Shown: positions 42,740 to 52,246 of the stretch, one piece after another
Layout: every line of letters starts with the position of its first letter
Position numbering within the stretch: the first letter of the stretch is position 1
Source: Runella sp. CRIBMP
Lineage (GTDB): Bacteria > Bacteroidota > Bacteroidia > Cytophagales > Spirosomataceae
Assembly (NCBI RefSeq): GCF_009905605.1
Contig: NZ_JAAAKZ010000003.1
Coordinates: 620,001 to 684,000 of the forward strand
Direction of reading: 5' to 3'
DNA: 64,000 nt
Made by a program: the position numbers and the translations under genes
The notes under the pieces: model-generated
What the model was told of the DNA's origin: nothing
Databases searched by the model: none
What the model saw: only the letters and a program-made list of their open reading frames with translations

Positions 42740-44938
42740 TTACTTTATTACCATCATTTTCTTACTCAATCTTAAATTGCTAGCCTGAAAAGTACAGATG
42801 TACTCACCAGTTTGTAAATCGTTAATAGGTAATAATATTTCGTTGTTGCCTTGATAGCATTGTATTTCTTTTGTCCAAAAGAGTCGTCCGTTTAAGTCAT
42901 AGACACCTATTTTAGTTATAGCATCATTGAAAAGATTAATTATCATTTTAGCCTCAGAAGTGGTCGGGTTGGGGTAAACTGAAATATTGATGTCAGATGT
43001 CTTTTCTATGGAATTCGAATTGATACTTTTAACAAAATGCAAGTTTGATATGCTTAGCTCTACTGCCCTAAAATCACGATCATTGCCCCTAAACGAAAAC
43101 ACGACTGCTGTAATGTCTTTGACATTAAGGACTTTGTGTCTAATTGAGTAAAAATCACTGTAAGGAATAGAAATGCTACGGGTGTTGGCATTGAGTTTCA
43201 CTTCAAAACGAAACTGTTCTTCAAAGTTTGCGATAGATTTTTTCATCAAGACTACCTCTACAATGCCTTTACCTGATGCCTCAAACTGCACACCTTCAAA
43301 ATCACTCATGTCAAGTGGTTGGGCAGATGGTCGCAACATCTTGAACAAAGACACATAGCTTTTGACCTCGGCCTTTAAGTGGGCGTTGCGTTCCAGTAAA
43401 TATCCGTTTTTAGGGGTATCGGCCCCTTTATTTTCTGTCACTTCAAATACTTGAAGGTGTGTGTTTTGTGTAGGGGCATCTATTCCCCAAGGACTATCCG
43501 CCAAATACAGCACATCGTGAGTATTGGTAGTAATGTCTGTGATTGTAATCCCGCTATCAAACATCTGATTGACTGGAATTTCCACGACTTGCAGGGATTG
43601 ATCAAGGGTTTGTTCAAACGCCCAATTTTCGGAGTATTGGGTAGTTTCAGTACGTTTTAGCTTTCCATTAAATACTACCTTGGTAGGAGCCATACTTCGT
43701 ATATTGAGTAGCAATCTCCCCTTGGTGTAACGCCCACTTTCGACAAATGAAGTCGGAATGGAGGGTTTTTGACTCGAAAAGTGTATAGGCTTGTTAGCCA
43801 TTTTCAAAATCTGTGTTACCAACGCCTCAGCATGGGTAGTACTGCTTGCCCAAATTTGGAAGTTAAGGTAATTTTTGCCTTTGGCAAATTCATCAATACC
43901 CCAACGGCTTTCACTCATGTAGTGAGTGCCATTATCAGCCAATGAAAAACAAATTGCATATTCAACAATCAAAGTAGGTTGTAAAATTTTGGTCAAAATA
44001 AAGTTTCCACCTGAAATCTGCATAGGCTTAATTTCCAAAATTTTTCCACCATTTAGCCTATCACAAATGGTTTTAGTATGATTGTACACCTCGTTTTCGG
44101 TATAAGTAGCAAGTAGGGCAGCAGTACGATATCTGCCTACGAAATAATCTACGGCCAGTACTTTTTTGGCGTTGGTTATTTGAGGTAAATCGGTAGGTGT
44201 AGAAATGAATGACTGACTATTGACAAAGGGCGATATAGGTACGAAATTGGCTAAATCGTCGGCAGCTATACGAGCTTGTCTTCTATTTTTTTCAAATGAT
44301 TTATCCTCAGTCGGGTTGTCAAATTCAGGCTGTAGATGGGTTTGTCGTTCAAAATGCCGAAGGGCTATTTTATCGGCCAAGGCCCCTTCGCTCTCTAAGC
44401 CTCCATCTGAACCAGAACTGACAGGCCCCGATACTAATCCTCCTGATGATGAGCCTCCATTGAATAATTGATAGGTACAAACAGCCGTAGGCTGGCCATC
44501 AACGGGGTCAATAAACTCAAATGTAATGTAACCAGAAGGAGGAAGGTTTTCTCTGTAAAATGTATAAGTGGCTGTGTTGCCATTGGGTACTGATGGCGGA
44601 TTAAAGGGCGATCCTTGGTTAGTTTGCCCAAAAAACCAGTTTTGAGTTGTGATACCTTCGTTCGAAGTCAACCATGTTCTGTTTATGACAGGTGGATAAA
44701 CGACGGGATTGTCCCACGTAAAATGAAAATTACCCTGATTGCCCGATGTAAGGGCTGTTTGAGAGTAGATACTTTCGGGTGTGATATTGGAAGCAAAAGT
44801 GCTTACGACTTGTCCATTGCCATTGTTGCGAGAATAGTTGTAGGGGCAGTATCGTAAATTTACTTTCTGAGCGTGGAGTTCCTGCCCCAATATACTGGTT
44901 ATAATGATGATATAAATGATAAGTAGCAAATTTCTCAT
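42740..44938 (-). CDS. secreted T9SS cargo protein with C-terminal sorting domain
   Basis: The protein has 732 residues. A signal peptide (about 1-23, ending ELHAQ) is followed by a region rich in Asn/Gly/Ser. The middle (about 240-640) has beta-rich segments similar to carbohydrate-binding domains (GKGIVEVVLMKKSIANFEEQ). The C-terminus (about 655-732) is a type A T9SS sorting domain: INISVYPNPTTSEAK, YDLNGRLFW, LPINDLQTGEYIC. It should be exported through the outer membrane by the type IX system and attached or released. No catalytic motif was recognised. Confidence 0.8.
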   Translation of the reverse strand: MRNLLLIIYIIIITSILGQELHAQKVNLRYCPYNYSRNNGNGQVVSTFASNITPESIYSQTALTSGNQGNFHFTWDNPVVYPPVINRTWLTSNEGITTQNWFFGQTNQGSPFNPPSVPNGNTATYTFYRENLPPSGYITFEFIDPVDGQPTAVCTYQLFNGGSSSGGLVSGPVSSGSDGGLESEGALADKIALRHFERQTHLQPEFDNPTEDKSFEKNRRQARIAADDLANFVPISPFVNSQSFISTPTDLPQITNAKKVLAVDYFVGRYRTAALLATYTENEVYNHTKTICDRLNGGKILEIKPMQISGGNFILTKILQPTLIVEYAICFSLADNGTHYMSESRWGIDEFAKGKNYLNFQIWASSTTHAEALVTQILKMANKPIHFSSQKPSIPTSFVESGRYTKGRLLLNIRSMAPTKVVFNGKLKRTETTQYSENWAFEQTLDQSLQVVEIPVNQMFDSGITITDITTNTHDVLYLADSPWGIDAPTQNTHLQVFEVTENKGADTPKNGYLLERNAHLKAEVKSYVSLFKMLRPSAQPLDMSDFEGVQFEASGKGIVEVVLMKKSIANFEEQFRFEVKLNANTRSISIPYSDFYSIRHKVLNVKDITAVVFSFRGNDRDFRAVELSISNLHFVKSINSNSIEKTSDINISVYPNPTTSEAKMIINLFNDAITKIGVYDLNGRLFWTKEIQCYQGNNEILLPINDLQTGEYICTFQASNLRLSKKMMVIK

Positions 44939-45103
44939 TACAAGTTTTAGATTTTATTTTTCTTTTCAAAATTATTTTATCCCAACCTGTTTGATGATTT
45001 TTTTCGACGTTTGGCGAAATTGCCCACTTTTTCAGTTAGGTTTGGGTTATTTTTGGAAATACCAATGAAGGTGTTGGAGATATTAAAGATTCACAAATAG
45101 GTA

Positions 45104-45316
45104 ATGAAATCGTATTGTTCTGAATACTCCTATCTGTTTTTTCAAATCAATGTGATTGATAGCCGCCGTAATCAATTTGTAAGAATGTGGAAACCGACCG
45201 AAGTGGGTCAAAATAGTGTTTCAATTCCTGTTATTGATTTGCCTTCCGGACTTTATTTCGTTCAGGTGAAAAATAAAGATCAATTAAAAACCCAAAAGTT
45301 TTTCGTCATAAGGTAG
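45104..45316 (+). pseudogene. T9SS sorting-domain remnant
   Basis: The fragment reads INVIDSRRNQFVRMW, then SIPVIDLPSGLYFVQVKNK and a TQKFFVIR end, the typical second half of a T9SS type A sorting domain. No signal peptide or upstream domain is attached, so it cannot be a working cargo protein. It shares strand and type with the remnant at 42115-42515, which lacks this half. Confidence 0.7.
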
Positions 45317-45338
45317 GAGGCTTTCCTGTTGTTTTGAT

Positions 45339-45380
45339 AAAAGGGGAATAAACATCGTGTTCATTCCCTTTTCGTATTTT
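45339..45380 (+). terminator. stem-loop after the sorting-domain remnant
   Basis: AAAAGGGGAATAAACA (from 45339) pairs with TGTTCATTCCCTTTT around a TCG loop with one bulge and one mismatch, followed by CGTATTTT. It lies 22 bp after the stop at 45316 and probably ended the ancestral gene's transcript. Confidence 0.45.
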
Positions 45381-45409
45381 CAAGTACGGTAATTTCTGCG
45401 TTCTCCCTA

Positions 45410-45535
45410 TTAAATCTCAAGCCGTTTGATCTCAATGTTGATCTCATAACTGCCTCGTAATGCTCTCGAAACGGTCGAAGTGGAGAGATTAAGTGCCTTC
45501 GATATATCTTTAATAATAATTTTGACAGTCGTAAT
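45410..45535 (-). pseudogene. LacI-family HTH remnant
   Basis: The fragment codes for IIIKDISKALNLSTSTVSRA and LRGSYEINIEIKRLEI, then stops. This is the N-terminal HTH of the LacI gene at 21697-22728 with the sensor domain missing. The DNA sequence is also clearly similar to 22620-22728. It lies divergent to kduD, directly next to the candidate operator, as a local regulator gene would. Confidence 0.85.
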
Positions 45536-45652
45536 GTTGGTTTTGTACAATTTGTGTACGTAGAGAGCAGGTGTACTGTTTGGGAAGGTTAAGCTACAGG
45601 TTTTTACCATTCAATTCAAATAAAATCAATACAAACTGAAAATAATAGGTTT

Positions 45653-45686
45653 CGGCAACGTTACCGACAACGATTGCATAAAAAAA
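45653..45686 (+). promoter_or_regulatory. candidate LacI-type operator upstream of kduD-kduI
   Basis: This 34-bp element differs at one position from the element at 19097-19130 (its core is CGGCAACGTTACCG). It lies 136-169 bp before the kduD ATG and between the LacI remnant and kduD. The central AACGTT is the usual shape of a LacI-family site. Shared sequence beyond the palindrome (AACGATTGCATAAAAAAA) may belong to a second half-site or promoter element. Confidence 0.78.
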
Positions 45687-45821
45687 GTCAACAAAATATT
45701 TGTAATGTACTAAAATTGTGAGCTAAACTTGAATACGGCAATGGATAAATAGAATGAGGTAAAGCAAATGGATAACAATGCCTTTTATCCAAATTTCTAA
45801 AAAAAATTAAAATCAGAAAAA

Positions 45822-46583
45822 ATGAAAAACTTCGACTTGACGGGTAAAGTGGCATTGATAACCGGCTGTGATCGAGGAATTGGCTTGGGAATGGCCACAG
45901 GTCTCGCCGAAGCGGGAGCCGACATCATCGGGGTGTCGCGGTCAATGCCGTTGCAAGGAAGTGAAATTGAAAAAGCCGTGCGTCAATTGGGCCGGGAATT
46001 CAGCCCCTACGCAGCTGATTTAGGCGACCGCAGTTCATTATACGCATTTATTAATCAAGTAAAAGAAGAACATTCTCGCATTGATATTCTCTTCAATAAC
46101 GCGGGCATTATCCTACGCGAACCAGCGGCTAGCCACCCCGATGAGTATTGGGATAAAGTACTGTCTATCAACCTAGATGCGCAGTTTATTTTGGCCAGAG
46201 AATTTGGCAAAGAAATGATGGAAAGAGGGTATGGAAAGATTGTCTTCACGGCTTCGCTGCTCACTTTTCAAGGGGGGATAAACGTCCCTGGCTATGCCGC
46301 GAGCAAAGGCGCGGTTGGGAGTCTCGTAAAAGCTCTCGCCAATGAATGGGCGGGCAGAGGGGTCAACGTCAACGCGATTGCGCCTGGATACATTTCTACA
46401 GATAACACAACCGCATTGCGGGCCGATGCCGACCGCAGCAAGTCCATTTTGGACCGTATTCCGGCGGGTCGTTGGGGCGAGCCAGATGACTTCAAAGGCC
46501 CAGCCGTGTTTTTGGCATCTTCGGCTTCTGACTACGTCAATGGTACAGTTTTGACCGTAGATGGTGGTTGGATGGGGAGGTAA
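45822..46583 (+). CDS. kduD: 2-dehydro-3-deoxy-D-gluconate 5-dehydrogenase (KduD-like SDR)
   Basis: The protein has 253 residues of the classical short-chain dehydrogenase type. NAD-binding GCDRGIG is at 15-21, NNAG at 92-95, and the catalytic triad Ser145, Tyr158 and Lys162 (YAASK). The C-terminal ASDYVNGTVLTVDGGW is usual. KduD reduces or oxidises 2,5-diketo-3-deoxygluconate/2-keto-3-deoxygluconate in unsaturated uronate catabolism. Next to kduI by 47 bp on the same strand, the assignment is strong, though SDR sequence alone would not separate it from gluconate 5-dehydrogenases. Confidence 0.88.
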   Translation: MKNFDLTGKVALITGCDRGIGLGMATGLAEAGADIIGVSRSMPLQGSEIEKAVRQLGREFSPYAADLGDRSSLYAFINQVKEEHSRIDILFNNAGIILREPAASHPDEYWDKVLSINLDAQFILAREFGKEMMERGYGKIVFTASLLTFQGGINVPGYAASKGAVGSLVKALANEWAGRGVNVNAIAPGYISTDNTTALRADADRSKSILDRIPAGRWGEPDDFKGPAVFLASSASDYVNGTVLTVDGGWMGR

Positions 46584-46630
46584 ATAATTGTAATACAGTA
46601 GATTATTATATATTTAATTAAAGAACTCAA

Positions 46631-47461
46631 ATGCAAATAAGGCACGAAAGCAGCCGTAAAGAAACGGCCCAGATGAATACCGAAGAGCTTCGCGAAAACT
46701 TCCTGATTGAAACATTGTTTACGCCCAATCAAATCGAATGGGTGTATTCGCATTATGACCGGGTGTTGACGGGCGGTGCAATGCCGCTTGAGCGTACCAT
46801 TACGCTTGAAACACACGATGCCCTCAAAGCTGCCTATTTTCTGGATCGCCGCGAACTGGGCATTATCAATGTGGGAGGGAAAGGCCGTATCATGGCCGAC
46901 GGAGTCATGTTTGAACTGGACAAATTAGGTTGTTTGTACCTCGGAAAAGGTACTCAGAATGTGATTTTTAGCAGTCAAAATGTAGAGAACCCTGCGCGCT
47001 TTTTTCTGCTGTCGTCGCCAGCGCATCATACGTACCCCAATCGGGCTTTTACCAAAGAAGAAGCGTCGCCGGTTAATCTGGGTGCGGTCGAAACGGCCAA
47101 CCAACGTACCATTTACAAATACATCCATGAAGGCGGTATTCAAAGCTGCCAATTGGTGATGGGATTGACGGTACTCCAAACGGGGAGCGTCTGGAATACG
47201 ATGCCTGCCCACACGCACGACCGACGCATGGAGGCCTACTGCTACTTTGACGTGCCAGAAAACCACGGAGTGCTGCACCTCATGGGTGAGCCTACACAAA
47301 CGCGTCATTTGTGGGTAGCCAATCACCAAGCGATCCTTTCGCCGCCGTGGTCGATTCACTCGGGCTGCGGTACTTCAAGCTATTCTTTCATCTGGGGAAT
47401 GGCGGGCGAGAACAAGGATTTTACCGATATGGATTTGCTTCCGATTCCTGCTTTACGATAG
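46631..47461 (+). CDS. kduI: 5-dehydro-4-deoxy-D-glucuronate isomerase
   Basis: The protein has 276 residues, the usual KduI length, with a cupin fold. Zinc ligands are His194, His196, Glu201 (PAHTHDRRMEAY) and His243 (SIHSGCG). TNAVLE-like segments such as GKGRIMADG and LGCLYLGKGTQNVIF are typical. KduI converts 4-deoxy-L-threo-5-hexosulose uronate, made by pectin or glycosaminoglycan lyases, to the KduD substrate. With kduD it forms a two-gene operon behind the candidate LacI-type operator. The DHSU-forming lyase is not in this window. Confidence 0.96.
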   Translation: MQIRHESSRKETAQMNTEELRENFLIETLFTPNQIEWVYSHYDRVLTGGAMPLERTITLETHDALKAAYFLDRRELGIINVGGKGRIMADGVMFELDKLGCLYLGKGTQNVIFSSQNVENPARFFLLSSPAHHTYPNRAFTKEEASPVNLGAVETANQRTIYKYIHEGGIQSCQLVMGLTVLQTGSVWNTMPAHTHDRRMEAYCYFDVPENHGVLHLMGEPTQTRHLWVANHQAILSPPWSIHSGCGTSSYSFIWGMAGENKDFTDMDLLPIPALR

Positions 47462-47528
47462 TTACTTACACCAATAAATCTGGTTTGACTCAATGGTGGA
47501 GCATATTGTATCTTCTTTACGAAAGGTG

Positions 47529-50384
47529 TTATAGCTTCAGCTTCTCAATTTCGCTTTTAATTTCTTTTACGCCTATTTCGAGTTGGGCATTGACGTGGTT
47601 TAAAAGTAGCTGCAAACTTTCAGCTTCTGGTTGCTTACGGGCTTGGTTTTCAATTTCGGCCATTGTTTTTTCTAAATCCGTGAGTCCTACCATCCCAAGG
47701 CTAGGTTTTAGTCGGTGTGCCAACTTGCTCAAAGTCACCCAGTCGTTGGTATTTATTAATGCCTGAAATCCCGAAAAATCGGGTAGTGCATCAGTCAGAA
47801 AAGTTTCCATCATATCCAGAATGTACTCATTGTCGTCGCCGTACAATTCTTTGAGGCGAGAAAAATTGAGAAGAGTAGATGTTGGCTCAGAGAGAGAAAC
47901 TGGGGAGGGTGTAGGTAGGTTCTCTACTTTGAGGAACTTTTGAATAACACTTAACAGCTGCGACGGAGTAAATGGCTTGGTGATAAAATCATTCATTCCG
48001 ACCGCCTTCGTCTTGTTTTTCTGATCCATCATTGCCGAGGCGGTAAGGGCAACAATGGGCGTATTTTGGTTGAGATTATTCGTGTTTCGAATGGTCAACG
48101 TTGCTTCGTATCCGTCCATATTTGGCATTTGAATATCCATAAGAATAATATCGAAATGCTGTTTATGGGCTTGTTCTACCGCTTTTCTGCCGTCAATGGC
48201 GATGGTAAACGGAATATTCCATTTATTGAGCAAGCCGCTGATGTAGCGTTGGTTCATGATGTTATCTTCCACAACGAGCAGGTTGCATAGCTCTAAATTG
48301 GCCGTACCTTCTTCAATTGTATAGTCGTTTTTAACAATCTCAGTGTCAGATTTTTGAAAGGGCAGGGTAAACGTAAAAGTGGTTCCTTCTCCTTCGTGGC
48401 TTTTTACCGTTAGGGTACCGCCTTGCAATTCAACGAGTTGTTTGGTAATAGATAGCCCCAGACCGGTGCCCTTGTGTTTATGTCCTTGCGGGTTGACCTG
48501 TTTAAATTTCTGAAAAATTAAGTCCAGTTTTTCCTTCGGAATGCCGATGCCCGTGTCGGCTATTTTAAACTCAATCCAGCAGGTTTCATTGTCTTCTTTC
48601 TTGAGTTTTACCGTTATTTCAATCGTTCCTTCTTCCGTAAACTTCTCAGCGTTGCCAATGATATTGAGAAGGATTTGATTCAACATCACATCGTCGCCTA
48701 GATAGTTGCCCGCAATACGGCCGTCAATCATTAAATCCAGCTCAATGGGGCGGTTTTCTAACTTAATTTGAAATACACGTTGGGTAGTTCTTAAAAGACC
48801 TACTAAATCAAATGGATGGTTCTGAATTTCGATGCGTCCAGCTTCAATTTTTGCCATGTCAAGTAAATCTGAGATAAGACTGTGTAGAAAATCAGCCGAT
48901 GATTTAAGAATATCAAGGTACTCGTATTGCTGTTTGCTGGGGCGGGTGTCAAACAATAAGTGGGTCATTCCAATGATGGCATTGAGCGGAGTACGAATTT
49001 CGTGGCTCATATTTGCCAAAAACTGTTTTTCAGCTTGACGCGCCTCTTCCGCAATTTCTTTGGCGAGGGCTAGTTCTTGTTCTAGGTGTTTTCGCGCTGA
49101 AATATCGTAGTGGATTCCCATAGAACCTACAATGTTGCCATGTTCGTCCATGATGGGCGCACCACTAAGAATGACCCAGATGCGGCTTCCGTCTTTTTTT
49201 ATCATCTGAACTTCATAGGAGGTTGCCTTGCCTTCGCTTCTTATTGACTGATGCTGCTCAAATATTCCACGAAATTCGGGAGGTAAGAATAAGTCAGACG
49301 CCACTTTGCCGATGAGTTCTGCTTCTGTGTAGCCCATCATCAGACAAAAACGGTCGTATGCCCGGATAATGTGTTCTTCTTTATCGACTTCAATCAGGCC
49401 GAGCTCCATGTTGTTCATGATGCCTCGGTATTTTTCCTCGCTCTTTCTAATTTGTTCCCGGGCCAAAAACTGTTCGGTTACATCGGCATATTTCCAAAGG
49501 TGCCCTCGGTATTGACCTTCCAAAAAAATCGGAATATAGTCGCGTTCAAGAATGCGACCATTGACCATGTGTAATTCTTCATTGACTCTGATTTTCTGCT
49601 TGTCCAGTAAATCATTGATTTGTTGGACGAATTCTTCTGTATTTTTGAATAAATGTTTCGATTCTTCGGCCAATTGTGAGCAATCGACTCCGATTAACGA
49701 CTCGGCGGGAGCGGGAATCTCAAAAAGGTCGCAAAATAATTGATTGACCAGAATGATTTTGCGGTTTTCGTCTTCTACCAAGACACCTTTTTGTAGATTG
49801 GTGATAAGGGTTGATAAACGGGTTTGGGTAGTGCGGAGGGCATCGTCGGTGGCCACCTGTTCGGTAATGTCGCGCGCTACTGCGACCAGCTCCACTACAT
49901 TTCCTTCATTTTCGATGAGCCGCACCGTTTGTCCAATCCATGCAATTTCGCCATTTTTTTTGTAGACTGGGAAGTCGTTATAGGTGCTTTCTTTTTGAAA
50001 GTGCACCATTTCCCAATAAAAATTGACGAGTTTCTCACGGTATTCAGGCACTACTAGTTCGGTAAAATGATGCCCTATGATTTCGTCAGGGCAGTATCCT
50101 AGACGTTGTTCAACCACAGGGTTCACAAACGTAAAATAACCCTCAGGTGAAATTTTATAAATAATATCCTGTACAGACTCAATGAGCTGCTGGTATCTTT
50201 TTTCACTTTTTTGTAGCTTAGCGCCTCCCTCAATTACCTGTTGTTCGAGGTTTTCGTTAAGGAACCGCAGTTTTTCATTGGTTTGATAGAGTTGGAAAGC
50301 TTTTTCTTCTAGAATTGCCTCAGCTTGCAGGCGAGCTTTGCGTTCCCGTTCTACCCGTCTTTGTAGAATTTCGATGTCTTGCAT
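47529..50384 (-). CDS. PAS hybrid histidine kinase (HisKA-HATPase-REC-HPt) paired with H-NOX
   Basis: The ATG at 50384 gives [18 protein letters not shown]; a TTG four codons earlier would overlap the H-NOX stop. A coiled coil (1-60) is followed by three to four PAS domains (about 60-435), HisKA ([11 protein letters not shown]), HATPase_c ([12 protein letters not shown]), receiver ([12 protein letters not shown]) and HPt ([12 protein letters not shown]). It has no HNOBA domain, unlike the kinase at 36346-39807, though their catalytic halves are near-identical. The H-NOX gene ends one base before it, indicating that the pair acts together. No membrane span is seen. No separate response regulator is adjacent; the built-in receiver and HPt may relay to another protein. 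Confidence 0.93.
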   Translation of the reverse strand: MQDIEILQRRVERERKARLQAEAILEEKAFQLYQTNEKLRFLNENLEQQVIEGGAKLQKSEKRYQQLIESVQDIIYKISPEGYFTFVNPVVEQRLGYCPDEIIGHHFTELVVPEYREKLVNFYWEMVHFQKESTYNDFPVYKKNGEIAWIGQTVRLIENEGNVVELVAVARDITEQVATDDALRTTQTRLSTLITNLQKGVLVEDENRKIILVNQLFCDLFEIPAPAESLIGVDCSQLAEESKHLFKNTEEFVQQINDLLDKQKIRVNEELHMVNGRILERDYIPIFLEGQYRGHLWKYADVTEQFLAREQIRKSEEKYRGIMNNMELGLIEVDKEEHIIRAYDRFCLMMGYTEAELIGKVASDLFLPPEFRGIFEQHQSIRSEGKATSYEVQMIKKDGSRIWVILSGAPIMDEHGNIVGSMGIHYDISARKHLEQELALAKEIAEEARQAEKQFLANMSHEIRTPLNAIIGMTHLLFDTRPSKQQYEYLDILKSSADFLHSLISDLLDMAKIEAGRIEIQNHPFDLVGLLRTTQRVFQIKLENRPIELDLMIDGRIAGNYLGDDVMLNQILLNIIGNAEKFTEEGTIEITVKLKKEDNETCWIEFKIADTGIGIPKEKLDLIFQKFKQVNPQGHKHKGTGLGLSITKQLVELQGGTLTVKSHEGEGTTFTFTLPFQKSDTEIVKNDYTIEEGTANLELCNLLVVEDNIMNQRYISGLLNKWNIPFTIAIDGRKAVEQAHKQHFDIILMDIQMPNMDGYEATLTIRNTNNLNQNTPIVALTASAMMDQKNKTKAVGMNDFITKPFTPSQLLSVIQKFLKVENLPTPSPVSLSEPTSTLLNFSRLKELYGDDNEYILDMMETFLTDALPDFSGFQALINTNDWVTLSKLAHRLKPSLGMVGLTDLEKTMAEIENQARKQPEAESLQLLLNHVNAQLEIGVKEIKSEIEKLKL

Positions 50385-50385
50385 A

Positions 50386-50922
50386 CTACTTTTCAATCAC
50401 AAATTTTATCTTACTACCGTCTTCTTGAAGAAGTTCCTGCGTTATCGTTGCCGTTTCGCCGTAGTGTTTCATTGCGCCCTCAATAAGGCCATACGCCAAA
50501 TCTCCCATGCTTCTGACAGACGAGTAGTGCATTACTAAGGTATTTGCATTGGGTTGTTCTATGTCAAAATGGGGCAGTTCGGCATCTGGGTAGAGCTTTC
50601 GTACTTCAACATGGATGTAATTGTGGATAGAACCCAGAAAGGCAAAAGCATTGGGGGCTTTATCAATCAGATGGCTGTATATTTTAGTGAAACGTTGAAA
50701 CAGGTAGCGACCAAAAGTTCTCAATAGCTGTGAAATGGGGATTTTTGTTTTCATATTCAGGGTAACAAGCAAGTTTATCATTTCTTGGTGATTGTAAGTG
50801 CCGATGCTTGTATAGATGCCTCCTGAAGGTAACTCCGACTCGTTGAGTAATGTGTCAACCATTTCATAACCGAAGTTTTGCTCAACCATGTCGAGAAACT
50901 CGGTAAAAACTATGCCTTTCAT
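50386..50922 (-). CDS. H-NOX-like haem NO-binding protein, third copy
   Basis: The ATG at 50922 gives MKGIVFTEFLDMVEQNFGYE and a 178-residue protein, matching the start of the copy at 41295-41831; an in-frame upstream extension to 50976 is not conserved. Proximal His104 is in NYIHVEVRKLYP; YxSxR is Tyr133/Ser135/Arg137 (MHYSSVRSM). A Leu replaces the distal Tyr. It ends one base upstream of the kinase gene, so both are translated from one message. Confidence 0.92.
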   Translation of the reverse strand: MKGIVFTEFLDMVEQNFGYEMVDTLLNESELPSGGIYTSIGTYNHQEMINLLVTLNMKTKIPISQLLRTFGRYLFQRFTKIYSHLIDKAPNAFAFLGSIHNYIHVEVRKLYPDAELPHFDIEQPNANTLVMHYSSVRSMGDLAYGLIEGAMKHYGETATITQELLQEDGSKIKFVIEK

Positions 50923-51114
50923 AACGTGTGTAAGTATGTAAATTAAGATACTATCCTGAACTGAAATAAAGACCAAAAGTTATGCATTTTTTTTAACATT
51001 CATGACAAACCCCAAAACTAGTGCCGGAATCGTGGGTAAAAGCATTTTTTTTATTACTTTAGAAAAAGAGCGAAAAAAACGATAGTTATCACTTCTTTTT
51101 AACCGATTTAAAAC

Positions 51115-52230
51115 ATGAAAAGAGTCAGCCTTCTCCTCTTTGGGCTTTTATATCTAATGAGTGTTGTATCAAATGGCCAAAATACAGGCCATCTTCTGTT
51201 TATAGGCACCTATACTTCCAAAGCCAGCGAAGGGATTTATGTCTATCAGTTTAATTCCAAAACAGGAGACCTTACTCCCGTAACGATTGGAAAAGGGGTT
51301 AAAAATCCATCGTTTCTGGCGTTTTCGCCCGACCAACGTTTTGTATATTCTGTGGCCGAAATGAGTGGAGGGGCGGTAAGTGCCTTTTCATTTGATAAGC
51401 AATCGCAAAGTTTGACTTTACTAAACACCCAGTCGGCGGGTGGCGTAGGGCCATGTCATATAACGGTTGATAAAACTGGGAAATGGGTTATTGTTGGTAA
51501 TTATGGCGGCGGGAGTTTGAGCGTACTGCCCATTCAGGCCGACGGTTCGGTTGGGAAGCCCATCCAGACCATCCAGCACGAAGGAAAAAGCATCAATACA
51601 GAACGCCAAGAAAAACCGCACGTTCACTCGATTAATATCGCCCCCAACAACCGTGATGTGTTTGTTCCTGATTTAGGCACTGACAAAATTATGACCTATA
51701 CGTTGAACACAGAAACGGGTCAGCTGACCCCAGGAAATCCTGCTTTTACGGCTACCACTCCTGGTGCTGGCCCCCGGCATTTTACGTTTCATCCCAATGG
51801 AAAGTTTGCGTACGTGATTCAGGAATTGGATGCCACCGTGACGGGCTTTAACTACAAAGATGGCAAATTGGTACCTTTCCAGACGATTACTACCCTCCCC
51901 GACGACTACACAGGCCGCAAGTGGTGCGCAGATATTCACATTTCTCCCGATGGTAAATTTTTGTACGGCTCCAACCGCACGCACGAGAGTTTGGTGATTT
52001 ACAGCATTAATCAAAAAACGGGAAAACTGACCTACGTAGGCCATCAGAATGTACTGGGAAAAACCCCCCGTAATTTTATGATTGACCCCACTGGTAAATG
52101 GATTTTGGTGGCCAATCAAGACAGCGACAATGTGGTGGTTTTTAGTCGTGACACCAAAACGGGGAAACTGACCCCCACAGGAAAGGAAATCAAGGTTTCG
52201 ATGCCCGTTTGTTTGAAATTAATGAAGTAA
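51115..52230 (+). CDS. secreted lactonase-family beta-propeller (6-phosphogluconolactonase-like)
   Basis: The protein has 371 residues with a signal peptide (MKRVSLLLFGLLYLMSVVSNGQ). Seven propeller blades follow, with repeats like GTYTSKASEGIYVYQFNSKT and GPCHITVDKTGKWVIVGNYG, as in the YbhE/Pgl lactonase family. The signal peptide speaks against a cytosolic pentose-phosphate role and for a periplasmic lactonase. The DUF2264 gene starts 16 bp after its stop and probably shares its transcript. Confidence 0.9.
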   Translation: MKRVSLLLFGLLYLMSVVSNGQNTGHLLFIGTYTSKASEGIYVYQFNSKTGDLTPVTIGKGVKNPSFLAFSPDQRFVYSVAEMSGGAVSAFSFDKQSQSLTLLNTQSAGGVGPCHITVDKTGKWVIVGNYGGGSLSVLPIQADGSVGKPIQTIQHEGKSINTERQEKPHVHSINIAPNNRDVFVPDLGTDKIMTYTLNTETGQLTPGNPAFTATTPGAGPRHFTFHPNGKFAYVIQELDATVTGFNYKDGKLVPFQTITTLPDDYTGRKWCADIHISPDGKFLYGSNRTHESLVIYSINQKTGKLTYVGHQNVLGKTPRNFMIDPTGKWILVANQDSDNVVVFSRDTKTGKLTPTGKEIKVSMPVCLKLMK

Positions 52231-52246
52231 GAATGCTATCTCTTTT

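Noticed and set aside
45410-45610. Possible short intact HTH regulator gene
   Set aside because: It lacks the sensor domain and the first residues do not match a LacI start; it is better explained as a remnant of the gene at 21697-22728.
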